Positions 21,425-27,670 of a stretch of DNA of 27,670 bases are shown in pieces. The stretch spans positions 1-27,670 of the forward strand of contig JBIJCI010000023.1 in the NCBI GenBank assembly GCA_044344715.1, in the 5' to 3' direction. Each line of letters opens with the position of its first letter. The stretch's first letter is position 1. Under the pieces are notes generated by a model. The model saw only the letters and a program-made list of their open reading frames with translations, was not told where the DNA came from and ran no database searches. The stretch is from F1-60-MAGs027 sp044344715 (lineage in GTDB: Bacteria; Actinomycetota; Acidimicrobiia; Acidimicrobiales; Ilumatobacteraceae). Position numbers and translations under genes: made by a program.

Positions 21425-22801
21425 TCAGCTGGCGCGCTGCATCCGGCGCGAGAGACGACGGTGGTCGTCCATCATCGTCGGGAGTCGTTCGCTGACCAGT
21501 CGGTGGTCGCGCACCACGGCGCGTCCGTGCACGATCGTGTGCTTCGCGCTCGAGGGTCCGCAACGCAACCAGCCCTCGACGGGATCGTCGATCACCCCCG
21601 CGAATTGCGGGCCCTCCAGCGACCACACCGCGACGTCACCGACGCTGCCGACGCTCAGTTCACCAATTTCGCCGGTGCGACCGAGGCATCCTGCGCCGCC
21701 GCGGGTTGCCATCTCGAGTGCCATCCGCGCCGTGCCGACCGAGGCGCCGCTCGTCAGTTTGGCGAGCAGCATCGCCTGTCGCGCCTCCAGCCACAACGAT
21801 GCGGCGTCGGCCGATGACGAGCCATCCACACCGATGCCGACGTGCACGCCGGCATCACGCAGCTTCACCGTCGGTGCGATACCGGATGCAAGGATCAGGT
21901 TGCTGCTCGGGCAGTGGGCCACACCGACGCCGGCACGGCCGAGCCTGACGATCTCGGCATCGTTCGGTTTCACGCAGTGCGCGAGCCAGACGCGGTCGCT
22001 CATCCATCCGACGTCGGCGAGGTATTCGGTCGGGCGGCAACCGAACGTCGCCAGCGAATATGCGTCGTCCTCGTCGTTCTCCGCGAAGTGCGTATGCAAA
22101 CGAACGTCGAGGCGCTCGGCCAGGGCGGCCGACTCGCTCATCAGTTGCCTGGTGACGCTGAACGGTGAACACGGTGCCAGTGCGATACGCACCATCGCCC
22201 CGTTCGAGCGGTCGTGGTGGATGGCGACGTGCCGCTCGCTCGCCGCCAGGATCTCGTCGTGGTCCTGCACCACGTCGTCGGGTGGGAGCCCTCCGTCCTT
22301 CTCCGACAACGACATGGATCCGTAGGTCGGATGGAAACGGATCCCGAGGTCGCGGGCGGCGGCGATCTCGGCCGCCAGCAGGTCACCGGCCCCGCGCGGG
22401 TGCAGGTACAGGTGGTCGGAGGACGTCGTGCACCCGGCGAGTGCCAGCTCGGCGAGTCCGACCCATGCCGACACGTGCGCCGACTCCTCGTCGAGCGCCC
22501 TCCACAGCGGGTACAGCGTTCGCAGCCAACCGAACAACGCGGAGTTCGTCATCGGCCCGTAGGCACGCGTCAGGTTCTGGTACAGGTGGTGGTGCACGTT
22601 CACCAACCCGGGGGTCACCAGGCACCCGGATGCATCGATCGAATCGCGCGAGGGCGGCGGTGTTCCGGAGCCGACGCCAACCACGAACCCACCGTCGATC
22701 GCCACCCACCCACCGGGCAGCTCGCGTCGGGACGCGTCGAGCGTGGCGACGAGCCGCGCCGAATGGACGACGAGATCGTGGGAGCGTTGGTTCGGGCTCA
22801 G
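21425..22801 (-). CDS. 8-oxoguanine deaminase (amidohydrolase), probable CTG start
   Basis: A zinc amidohydrolase of the COG0402 group that deaminates 8-oxoguanine to urate. Metal and substrate motifs are VTPGLVNVHHHLYQNLTRA (HHH near 70-72), HTHFAEN, LAHCVKP and VGIGVDGSSSADA. The first ATG/GTG in frame (GTG 22705) would cut off the usual first strands. Thirty-one more codons upstream read as a good family N-terminus, containing VVHSARLVATLDASRRELPG. In that stretch there is no ATG, GTG or TTG. The only NTG at the right place is CTG 22801, which overlaps the upstream stop as CTGA. From there the protein has 458 residues, the normal size. The N-terminal extension is well supported; the exact start is inference. 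Confidence 0.85.
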   Translation of the reverse strand: MSPNQRSHDLVVHSARLVATLDASRRELPGGWVAIDGGFVVGVGSGTPPPSRDSIDASGCLVTPGLVNVHHHLYQNLTRAYGPMTNSALFGWLRTLYPLWRALDEESAHVSAWVGLAELALAGCTTSSDHLYLHPRGAGDLLAAEIAAARDLGIRFHPTYGSMSLSEKDGGLPPDDVVQDHDEILAASERHVAIHHDRSNGAMVRIALAPCSPFSVTRQLMSESAALAERLDVRLHTHFAENDEDDAYSLATFGCRPTEYLADVGWMSDRVWLAHCVKPNDAEIVRLGRAGVGVAHCPSSNLILASGIAPTVKLRDAGVHVGIGVDGSSSADAASLWLEARQAMLLAKLTSGASVGTARMALEMATRGGAGCLGRTGEIGELSVGSVGDVAVWSLEGPQFAGVIDDPVEGWLRCGPSSAKHTIVHGRAVVRDHRLVSERLPTMMDDHRRLSRRMQRAS

Positions 22802-22953
22802 GTGTTGAGCTCGAGCAACTCGCTCGCTTCGTTGCGCGTCCGAGCATCGCGGTGGAGCGACTCACCGAGGATGGCAGCGATGACCACCGTGCCGACGCCG
22901 ACGATGACCGGGAACGCGAGCAGCACCACGACCAGGACGACCGCGCCGATCAT
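22798..22953 (-). CDS. 51-residue single-span membrane protein
   Basis: A short protein with one long hydrophobic segment (about residues 2-33, Val/Ile/Leu/Ala-rich). A charged tail follows (LHRDARTRNEASELLELNT), which predicts a cytoplasmic C-terminus. It starts at ATG 22953, 4 nt after the RidA stop, with AGAGG 7 nt upstream. It ends with a TGA that overlaps the probable CTG start of the deaminase. No family is recognised. Tight spacing on both sides argues that it is a real operon member, and it might recruit the deaminase to the membrane. Confidence 0.7.
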   Translation of the reverse strand: MIGAVVLVVVLLAFPVIVGVGTVVIAAILGESLHRDARTRNEASELLELNT

Positions 22954-22957
22954 CCCG

Positions 22958-23428
22958 TTACCTCTTCTTGCGGGTCGGCTTCTTGACCGACTTCTTCTTT
23001 GATGCGGACTTCTTCTTCGGTGCCGACGTCTTGCCCGACGACTTCCTGGTCGCGCTGCTCGGTGTCCGCTCGGTAGCGGTGGCGGGCACGTACGCCCACG
23101 CCTCCACCTCGACTGCTCCACCAGCCGGCAGTGCCGCGACACCGATGGTGCTGCGTGCCGGACGGTGCGAGCCGAACTCGGCGACGTACGCCTCGTTGAA
23201 CGTGGCGAAGGTGTCCATGTCGGTGAGGAAGCAGAGCGTCTTGGAAACGTCGCCGAGGCTCGCCCCGACGCTGGCCAACTGCTTGCGGAGGTTGGCGATC
23301 GCCTGGGCGGTCTGCGCCCGCACGCCGCCCTCGACGAGGCTCCCGTCCCGCAAACCGAGTTGTCCGGAAACGATGATCCAGTCGCCGGCGCGTACGACGG
23401 GTGTGTAGGGACCGATTGGTGCAGCCAT
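22958..23428 (-). CDS. RidA/YjgF family protein with Lys-rich C-terminal tail
   Basis: A 156-residue protein. Residues 1-115 are a RidA domain: PYTPVVRAGDWIIVSGQLG, an N-x2-QLASVGASLGDV helix, and the catalytic-type Arg92 in RPARSTIGVAALPAGGAVEVEA. RidA hydrolyses reactive enamine/imine intermediates; other family members act in purine or pyrimidine breakdown. Residues 122-156 are a disordered, strongly basic tail made of Lys, Ser and Thr (KKKSASKKKSVKKPTRKKR), which is not part of the fold. TAGCCT (23441-23436) ends 7 nt before ATG 23428. It heads the operon with the deaminase, which suggests a role in purine or oxidised-base catabolism. Confidence 0.88.
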   Translation of the reverse strand: MAAPIGPYTPVVRAGDWIIVSGQLGLRDGSLVEGGVRAQTAQAIANLRKQLASVGASLGDVSKTLCFLTDMDTFATFNEAYVAEFGSHRPARSTIGVAALPAGGAVEVEAWAYVPATATERTPSSATRKSSGKTSAPKKKSASKKKSVKKPTRKKR

Positions 23429-23435
23429 GTCGCCA

Positions 23436-23441
23436 AGGCTA
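23436..23441 (-). promoter_or_regulatory. -10 element TAGCCT of the RidA operon, leaderless
   Basis: It ends 7 nt before ATG 23428. Its centre is 23 bp from the opposing -10 element at 23459-23464, so the two polymerases must compete. Confidence 0.55.
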
Positions 23442-23458
23442 GACGCACGATTGCTCGT

Positions 23459-23464
23459 TACCCT
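23459..23464 (+). promoter_or_regulatory. -10 element TACCCT of the Tat lipoprotein gene, leaderless
   Basis: It ends 6 nt before GTG 23471 and decides that start; the open frame extends back to 23165 without other support. Confidence 0.55.
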
Positions 23465-23470
23465 TACCGC

Positions 23471-24355
23471 GTGCGAACCGGTACCCGGCGCGAATTCCTG
23501 CGGGATTCGGCACGTACGTTGCTCGGTGGCTCGCTCGTTCTCGGCGCCGCTCCGATCGTCGCCGCGTGCGGCAACTCCGGAGGATCGTCGCTCCCCGATG
23601 ACGTGCAACTGGTACAACGATTCCCCCAGAACCTGGTCGCCGGACCGGTGCGTCTACCCATCTCGCTGGCGAGCAACGGCGGACTACTGACCGCCGGCGC
23701 TTCGAACGGCACCCCCGACGAACTCTCGGCGCATGTCGTACGTATCGACGGCGGGCGCAACGACACGATCGTCGAGGGTCTGGTCGCCCGCCGCCACGAT
23801 GCCAACATCGCGACTCCCTACTGGCCATTCCGCACCGAGATCGCCGAACCGGGCTTCTATCGTCTGGTGCTCGAGGGCGGGCCGAGCGACGGTGCCGCAT
23901 TCCAGGTGTTCGCCCGCGGGGAGATCGGTGTGCCCGGGATCGGCGATCGTCTCCCGGTCTTCGACACGCCGACGTTCGACGACGCGCGCGGCGTCGACCC
24001 GGTGTGTACCCGACTCCCCGAGCCGTGCCCGCTGCACGGTGTCACACTGCGGGACGCGCTCTCGCTCGGCACTCCCGTGGTGCTCCTCGTCGGCACACCG
24101 GCGCACTGCTCGACCGGCACCTGTGCACCTGCACTCGACGCGCTCGTCGGTGCCGCACGCAACGACGGCGGTTCCGCCACGTTCCTCCACGCGGAGGTCT
24201 ACGCCGACCCGGATGCGACGACCGTGGCACCGATCGTCACCGCGCTGGCGATGACCTACGAGCCGGCGGTTTTCGTCACCGATGCCACGGGAGTGGTGAC
24301 GGCGCGATTGGACGCGGTGTTCGACGAGGTCGAACTGGCGTCGGTACTCGCGTGA
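23471..24355 (+). CDS. Tat-exported lipoprotein with possible thioredoxin-like domain
   Basis: A 294-residue protein. The signal peptide has a twin-arginine motif TRREFLRDS (Arg6-Arg7), a hydrophobic core and a lipobox ending IVAAC (Cys33), so it should be an exported lipoprotein. Residues 50-150 look like a beta-sandwich (GFYRLVLEGG, AAFQVFARGE). The last 100 residues include PVVLLVGTPAHCSTGTCAPALDAL and FVTDATGVVTARLDAVF, a pattern reminiscent of thioredoxin-like folds but with C-x4-C instead of C-x2-C. Exact function is unknown; extracytoplasmic redox or copper handling is only a guess. It converges with the A-type carrier gene, 12 nt apart. Confidence 0.75.
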   Translation: MRTGTRREFLRDSARTLLGGSLVLGAAPIVAACGNSGGSSLPDDVQLVQRFPQNLVAGPVRLPISLASNGGLLTAGASNGTPDELSAHVVRIDGGRNDTIVEGLVARRHDANIATPYWPFRTEIAEPGFYRLVLEGGPSDGAAFQVFARGEIGVPGIGDRLPVFDTPTFDDARGVDPVCTRLPEPCPLHGVTLRDALSLGTPVVLLVGTPAHCSTGTCAPALDALVGAARNDGGSATFLHAEVYADPDATTVAPIVTALAMTYEPAVFVTDATGVVTARLDAVFDEVELASVLA

Positions 24356-24367
24356 GACGCGGTTCGG

Positions 24368-24688
24368 TCAGCTGAAACTCTGGCCGCAACCGCAGGTGCG
24401 GTTGGCGTTCGGATTGGTGATCTTGAAACCGGACTCGTTGAGTCCGTCGGTGTAGTCGAGGCTGGCACCCGCGAGCAACTGGGCCGAGGCGGGGTCGACG
24501 ACCACCTTCACGTCGCCGAAACTCTCGACCTTGTCCTCGCTGGTGAAGTCACCGTCGAAGTACATCTCGTAGGAGTACCCCGAGCATCCGCCGGGACGAA
24601 CCGCGACCCGCAGGGCGAGGTCGGCGGCGTTCTCCGTCTCGAGCAGTTGCTTGACTTTGGTGGCGGCGGCGGAAGTGAGTGTGATCAT
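24368..24688 (-). CDS. erpA: A-type iron-sulfur carrier (ErpA/IscA family)
   Basis: A 106-residue carrier that delivers Fe-S clusters to apoproteins. The three invariant Cys are present: Cys35 in VRPGGCSGYSYEM, and Cys99 and Cys101 in TCGCGQSF. MITLTSAAATKVKQLL is the typical N-terminus. The start is ATG 24688, although the frame is open further upstream. TAGTTT (24704-24699) ends 10 nt before it. It diverges from the Mrp gene with 120 bp between starts, so two Fe-S maturation factors share one control region. The window also encodes Fe-S clients (ferredoxin, Rieske). Confidence 0.93.
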   Translation of the reverse strand: MITLTSAAATKVKQLLETENAADLALRVAVRPGGCSGYSYEMYFDGDFTSEDKVESFGDVKVVVDPASAQLLAGASLDYTDGLNESGFKITNPNANRTCGCGQSFS

Positions 24689-24698
24689 GGCGACCCCA

Positions 24699-24704
24699 AA
24701 ACTA
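24699..24704 (-). promoter_or_regulatory. candidate -10 element TAGTTT of the A-type carrier gene
   Basis: It ends 10 nt before ATG 24688, slightly longer than the other leaderless examples. Confidence 0.4.
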
Positions 24705-24796
24705 CCGCCACCCCCGCATCGGACAACGAACAGAGCACCCGGGAGTTGGCGAAACCTGCCACAGTCGCGCGGGAAGGCCGGCTGGAGGGGCATCGG

Positions 24797-24802
24797 TAGG
24801 TT
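24797..24802 (+). promoter_or_regulatory. -10 element TAGGTT of mrp, leaderless
   Basis: It ends 6 nt before GTG 24809. Confidence 0.55.
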
Positions 24803-24808
24803 GAGGGC

Positions 24809-26014
24809 GTGACGACCGGCCCCTCGCCGCGCGGCTCGGTTCGCCCGCCCTCCCGGGACGAGGTTCGCAACCTGTTGCGCGCCGTCATCGACCCGGAACT
24901 CGGCGCAAGCATCGTCGACCTCGGCATGGCGACGGATGTCGACGTATCCGACGACGGCTTGGTCACCATCGGGGTGAAGCTGACGATCAAGGGATGTCCG
25001 CTGCGCGCCCAGATCAAGAACGACATCGAGTCGCGGCTCGAGACCCACCCCGGGGTGTCGAAGGTGAGGATCGACTGGGGGGAGATGAACGCCGAGGAGC
25101 GCTCGGCGGTGATGACGAAGGCTCGCTGGAACGCACGGGAGAACGCCTCCGACACCGCGGTGCCGCTCAATGCCCGCATCCTCGCCATCGCCAGCGGCAA
25201 GGGCGGTGTGGGCAAGAGCTCCGTCACGGCCAACCTCGCGGTCGCACTCGCCGCGCACGGTCGCACCGTCGGGGTGTTGGATGCCGACATCTGGGGCTTC
25301 TCGATGCCGCGAATGCTCGGAATGGCCGACCGGCTGGAGGCCCGTCGGATCGACGGCGTCGAGAAGCCGAGGATCATCCCCAACGAACGACGCGTCGGTT
25401 CCGGACTACTGAAGGTGGTGAGCACGGGGATGCTCGTCGAGAACGAGGGTACGGCGCTGATGTGGCGCGGTCTCATGCTCACCAAGGCCGTCGAGCAGTT
25501 CCTCAACGACGTGCACTGGGGCGAGCTCGACTACCTGCTGATCGACATGCCCCCCGGCACCGGCGACGTGCAAATGGGACTCGCCCGCATGCTTCCGCGG
25601 ACCGATCTCATCATCGTCACGACGCCGGCCGTCTCGGCACAGAAGGTGGCGATCCGCGCCGCCGACATGGCGCAGCGGAGCTTCCTTCGCGTCGCCGGGG
25701 TCATCGAGAACATGAGCCACTTCACCTGCGAGCACGGCACCAGCTACCCGCTATTCGGCGAGGGTGGCGGCGCGGCGCTCGCCCGCGAGATCGGTGCCGA
25801 GTTGCTCGGTCAGGTACCGATCGAGAACGCGGTGGCGCACGGGAGCGACACCGGCGAACCGGTGGCGATCGACGGCACCTCCGCGGCCGCCGAAGCATTC
25901 CGCGTAATCGCCGGCAAGATCATCGCCGCCACCGTCCCCTCCGGCGACCTGGCGGGATGTTCGGCTCGACTCCTCGACACGGTGGAAGTTGCGCTGCGCA
26001 AGACGCCTCGCTGA
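24809..26014 (+). CDS. mrp: Mrp/NBP35-family ATP-binding iron-sulfur carrier
   Basis: A 401-residue protein. Residues 15-95 are a MIP18/DUF59 domain (VIDPELGASIVDLGM and a Cys at 63 in IKGCPLR). Residues 120-380 are a deviant Walker ATPase with GKGGVGKSS (130-138), VLDADIWGFSMPRMLG and LLIDMPPGTGDVQM. Family members bind and transfer [4Fe-4S] clusters. Many carry a C-x2-C near the end of the ATPase domain. Here the region reads NMSHFTCEHGTSYPLFGEGGG with a single Cys, so cluster binding must differ or use another residue. The GTG 24809 start is set by TAGGTT 6 nt upstream. It converges with the Nudix gene, leaving 3 nt. Confidence 0.93.
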   Translation: MTTGPSPRGSVRPPSRDEVRNLLRAVIDPELGASIVDLGMATDVDVSDDGLVTIGVKLTIKGCPLRAQIKNDIESRLETHPGVSKVRIDWGEMNAEERSAVMTKARWNARENASDTAVPLNARILAIASGKGGVGKSSVTANLAVALAAHGRTVGVLDADIWGFSMPRMLGMADRLEARRIDGVEKPRIIPNERRVGSGLLKVVSTGMLVENEGTALMWRGLMLTKAVEQFLNDVHWGELDYLLIDMPPGTGDVQMGLARMLPRTDLIIVTTPAVSAQKVAIRAADMAQRSFLRVAGVIENMSHFTCEHGTSYPLFGEGGGAALAREIGAELLGQVPIENAVAHGSDTGEPVAIDGTSAAAEAFRVIAGKIIAATVPSGDLAGCSARLLDTVEVALRKTPR

Positions 26015-26017
26015 GCG

Positions 26018-26848
26018 TCAGGGAAGCCTGTCGTAGTCCGGATCGTCGGGGAACACGATTCCGACCACACGTCCGTGGGAATCGTGGCGGAGTTTCGGCA
26101 GGATCGGAGTCGGCACACCGACCCGACGCGCCGCCTCGACCGCGGTGCGCGTGTCGCGGTGCGCAGCGAGGAACTCGAGGTTGGCGATCGTCGGGGGAAT
26201 CATCGCCAGTTCGCCGCGCCGTGCCCGCGCCAGTGCATCCGTCGGCGACACCCAGAGGCTGGCGATCGTCTCCTTCTCGTCGTGCAGCGGGTCCTGCGAA
26301 TCCGGCGCGACGGCGACGAAGAAGCGCGTGTCGAACCGTCGCTTCTCGCCGACCGGGGTGATCCAGTGGCTGACGTAACGGATCGCATCGACCGCGAGTC
26401 GCAGACCCTCGCGCCGGCACAGCTCACCGAGCGGGAGCGATCCCTCGTGAACCTCGTGGCGTGCGGTCTCGAACCGCTCCTTTGAGTCGGGGTCGCCGAG
26501 CGACACGAAGTTGCCGCGCGCATCGCGGGCGAGCAGCACACCGGCCTCCTCGAAGCATTCCCTGATGGCCGCCACCCAGTAGGCCAGCCCACCCCTCGGT
26601 ATCCGCAGCAGGTCGCTCGCCTCGGCGTCGCTCAACCCGTCGCAGAGCTCGTCGAGTTCCGCCGACCCATCGACCTCGTCAACCCGTCCCCCGGGAAAGA
26701 CGAACATGCCGCTGGCGAACGCCGCACTCGTCGTGCGCTGCAGCATGAACACCTCGATGTCGCTCGGGGCGTCGCGGACGAGCATCACGGTCGACGCCGG
26801 TCGCAGCGGTACCGTCGCGGGGTCGACGGACCCGTGCGACCCGCTCAT
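26018..26848 (-). CDS. Nudix hydrolase with interrupted Nudix box, NUDT19-like
   Basis: A 276-residue hydrolase of nucleoside diphosphates linked to another group. The Nudix box is split: FVFPGGRVDEVD (50-60) holds the first part. About 35 inserted residues follow, and then AAIRECFEEAGVLL (94-106) supplies the R-E-x2-E-E metal site. This interrupted arrangement is known from NUDT19/RP2-type enzymes, which cleave CoA and acyl-CoA, so a CoA diphosphatase role is plausible. The start overlaps the stop of the NfeD-like gene as ATGA, so the two are translationally coupled. Confidence 0.85.
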   Translation of the reverse strand: MSGSHGSVDPATVPLRPASTVMLVRDAPSDIEVFMLQRTTSAAFASGMFVFPGGRVDEVDGSAELDELCDGLSDAEASDLLRIPRGGLAYWVAAIRECFEEAGVLLARDARGNFVSLGDPDSKERFETARHEVHEGSLPLGELCRREGLRLAVDAIRYVSHWITPVGEKRRFDTRFFVAVAPDSQDPLHDEKETIASLWVSPTDALARARRGELAMIPPTIANLEFLAAHRDTRTAVEAARRVGVPTPILPKLRHDSHGRVVGIVFPDDPDYDRLP

Positions 26849-27670
26849 TTCTCCCGCGGTGTGCGCATCTCGCGGTAGTCCCGCGCCGCACCCTCGAGCG
26901 GCTCGACGTCGAGCGTGATGCCGTCGATTGCGGCCACCCGCAACGGTTCACCGGCCCTGATCGGGGTGGCGCGGTTCGTACGCGCGCGCCACCGCGCGTC
27001 GCGCACGAGCGCCTCGCCCTCCGGTGCGATGTCGGTGGAAGCGACCCCCTGTAGTCCGATCAACCACTCCCGGCCGATGGTGGGCGTGGCGAAACGCGTA
27101 CGCACCATCGATGGCATGCCGACCACGAACGCCAGGGTCATCGACGCCACTCCGGCCACCAACGTGAGCCAGGAGAGCCGCAGCGACGCCTCTTGCACGC
27201 GTCCGTAGAGCGTGAACGATGCGACGACGTACGAGACCACACCGACTCCCGTCCAGAGTCGCGGGATGCCCACCTGCACGTCGATGGCGAATGCGAACAC
27301 GGCGAGGACGAGAAGGGCGAGGCCGATCGGGCGAACGGGCAGCTCGGCGAACCCGAACGAACCGAGCAGCGTGCAGACCGCCCCGACGAAACCGGCGATA
27401 CCGACCCCCGCGGTGAAGAACTCGAACACGAGGAGTGCGAGACCGAAGGAGAAGAGCAGGTAGGCGAGCGCGGCACTGGCCGACGTGTGCATGAGTTGCT
27501 CGAGGGTCCCCAACTTGAAGAACCGCGTCGTCGCGGCTTCGCGCACGATGCCGCCGTCTCCGTCGATCGATTCGACGACGGTGTCGAGCACCGCACCCTT
27601 CACGCTCAGGCCGTCGAGCGCGAACAACATGTTGCGCAGCACGGGAACGCCCTCGTCCGGGATGTCCAAC
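26845..27670 (-). CDS. NfeD-family membrane protein, C-terminal part (cut by window edge)
   Basis: About 275 residues are present; the gene continues past the right edge. The visible part starts in a region that could be the end of a ClpP-like serine protease domain (DIPDEGVPVLRNMLFALDGL). It then has a cluster of about five hydrophobic helices (AYLLFSFGLALLVFEFF onward). It ends with a soluble beta-rich domain resembling the NfeD OB-fold (GLQGVASTDIAPEGEALV, PIRAGEPLRVAAIDG). Long NfeD proteins join a membrane protease to this OB domain and often pair with a stomatin-like partner; none is visible here. Its stop overlaps the Nudix start by ATGA. Confidence 0.75.
   Translation of the reverse strand, partial: LDIPDEGVPVLRNMLFALDGLSVKGAVLDTVVESIDGDGGIVREAATTRFFKLGTLEQLMHTSASAALAYLLFSFGLALLVFEFFTAGVGIAGFVGAVCTLLGSFGFAELPVRPIGLALLVLAVFAFAIDVQVGIPRLWTGVGVVSYVVASFTLYGRVQEASLRLSWLTLVAGVASMTLAFVVGMPSMVRTRFATPTIGREWLIGLQGVASTDIAPEGEALVRDARWRARTNRATPIRAGEPLRVAAIDGITLDVEPLEGAARDYREMRTPREK

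Noticed and set aside
23165..23470. N-terminal extension of the Tat lipoprotein
   Set aside because: It overlaps the RidA gene on the other strand. The Tat signal must be at the N-terminus, which places the start at GTG 23471.
1..27670. Mobile elements, prophage, CRISPR or defence systems
   Set aside because: No transposase, integrase, direct-repeat array, tRNA-bounded island or composition break was seen. All recognised genes are housekeeping types.

Overview
The window looks like ordinary chromosome of a high-GC actinobacterium. Supporting genes are mshA (mycothiol synthesis), a GlnR-type regulator beside two glutamine synthetases, Rex, an actinobacterial-style Mrp and menaquinone-linked respiration. 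The split cytochrome b and the promoter style suggest a deep-branching group such as Acidimicrobiia; that placement is inference. I see no tRNA, rRNA, CRISPR array, insertion sequence, prophage or clear transfer signature. Coding density is very high.

Region 1-5253 is respiratory. A minus-strand operon reads small membrane protein, 2[4Fe-4S] ferredoxin, cytochrome b6-like protein, subunit IV-like protein and Rieske protein (cut by the left edge). It is a split, b6f-like quinol:cytochrome c reductase. Divergent from it lies a membrane-anchored monoheme cytochrome c, followed by a geranylgeranyl-reductase-family flavoprotein that probably saturates the menaquinone tail. Region 5270-10231 holds an unknown membrane-anchored protein, the NADH/NAD+ sensor Rex, a 7-TM protein, an acyl-CoA synthetase preceded by an unannotated 27-residue membrane peptide, a SAM hydrolase, and a free-standing structured RNA candidate with its own promoter and terminator.

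Region 10232-15771 holds proC, a YbjN-like gene, mshA, an XRE regulator and a remarkable fusion of a MoaD-like beta-grasp domain with an RsiG-like c-di-GMP-binding coiled coil. Divergent from these are a histidine phosphatase and an MFS transporter. Region 15749-20810 is nitrogen and NAD metabolism: glutamine-dependent NAD synthetase, type II glutamine synthetase behind a candidate GlnR operator, type I glutamine synthetase and GlnR itself, which overlaps the synthetase by ATGA. Region 20831-27670 holds a GDT1-family transporter, 8-oxoguanine deaminase (probably CTG-initiated), a 51-residue membrane protein and RidA in one operon. It also holds a Tat lipoprotein, divergent Fe-S genes (A-type carrier and Mrp), a NUDT19-like Nudix hydrolase and a truncated NfeD-family membrane protein.

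A unifying feature is promoter layout. Fifteen gene starts have a TANNNT hexamer ending 5-10 nt before the start codon, which predicts leaderless mRNAs. I used this signal to choose several start codons. Genes inside operons, and glnII, use Shine-Dalgarno sequences instead.
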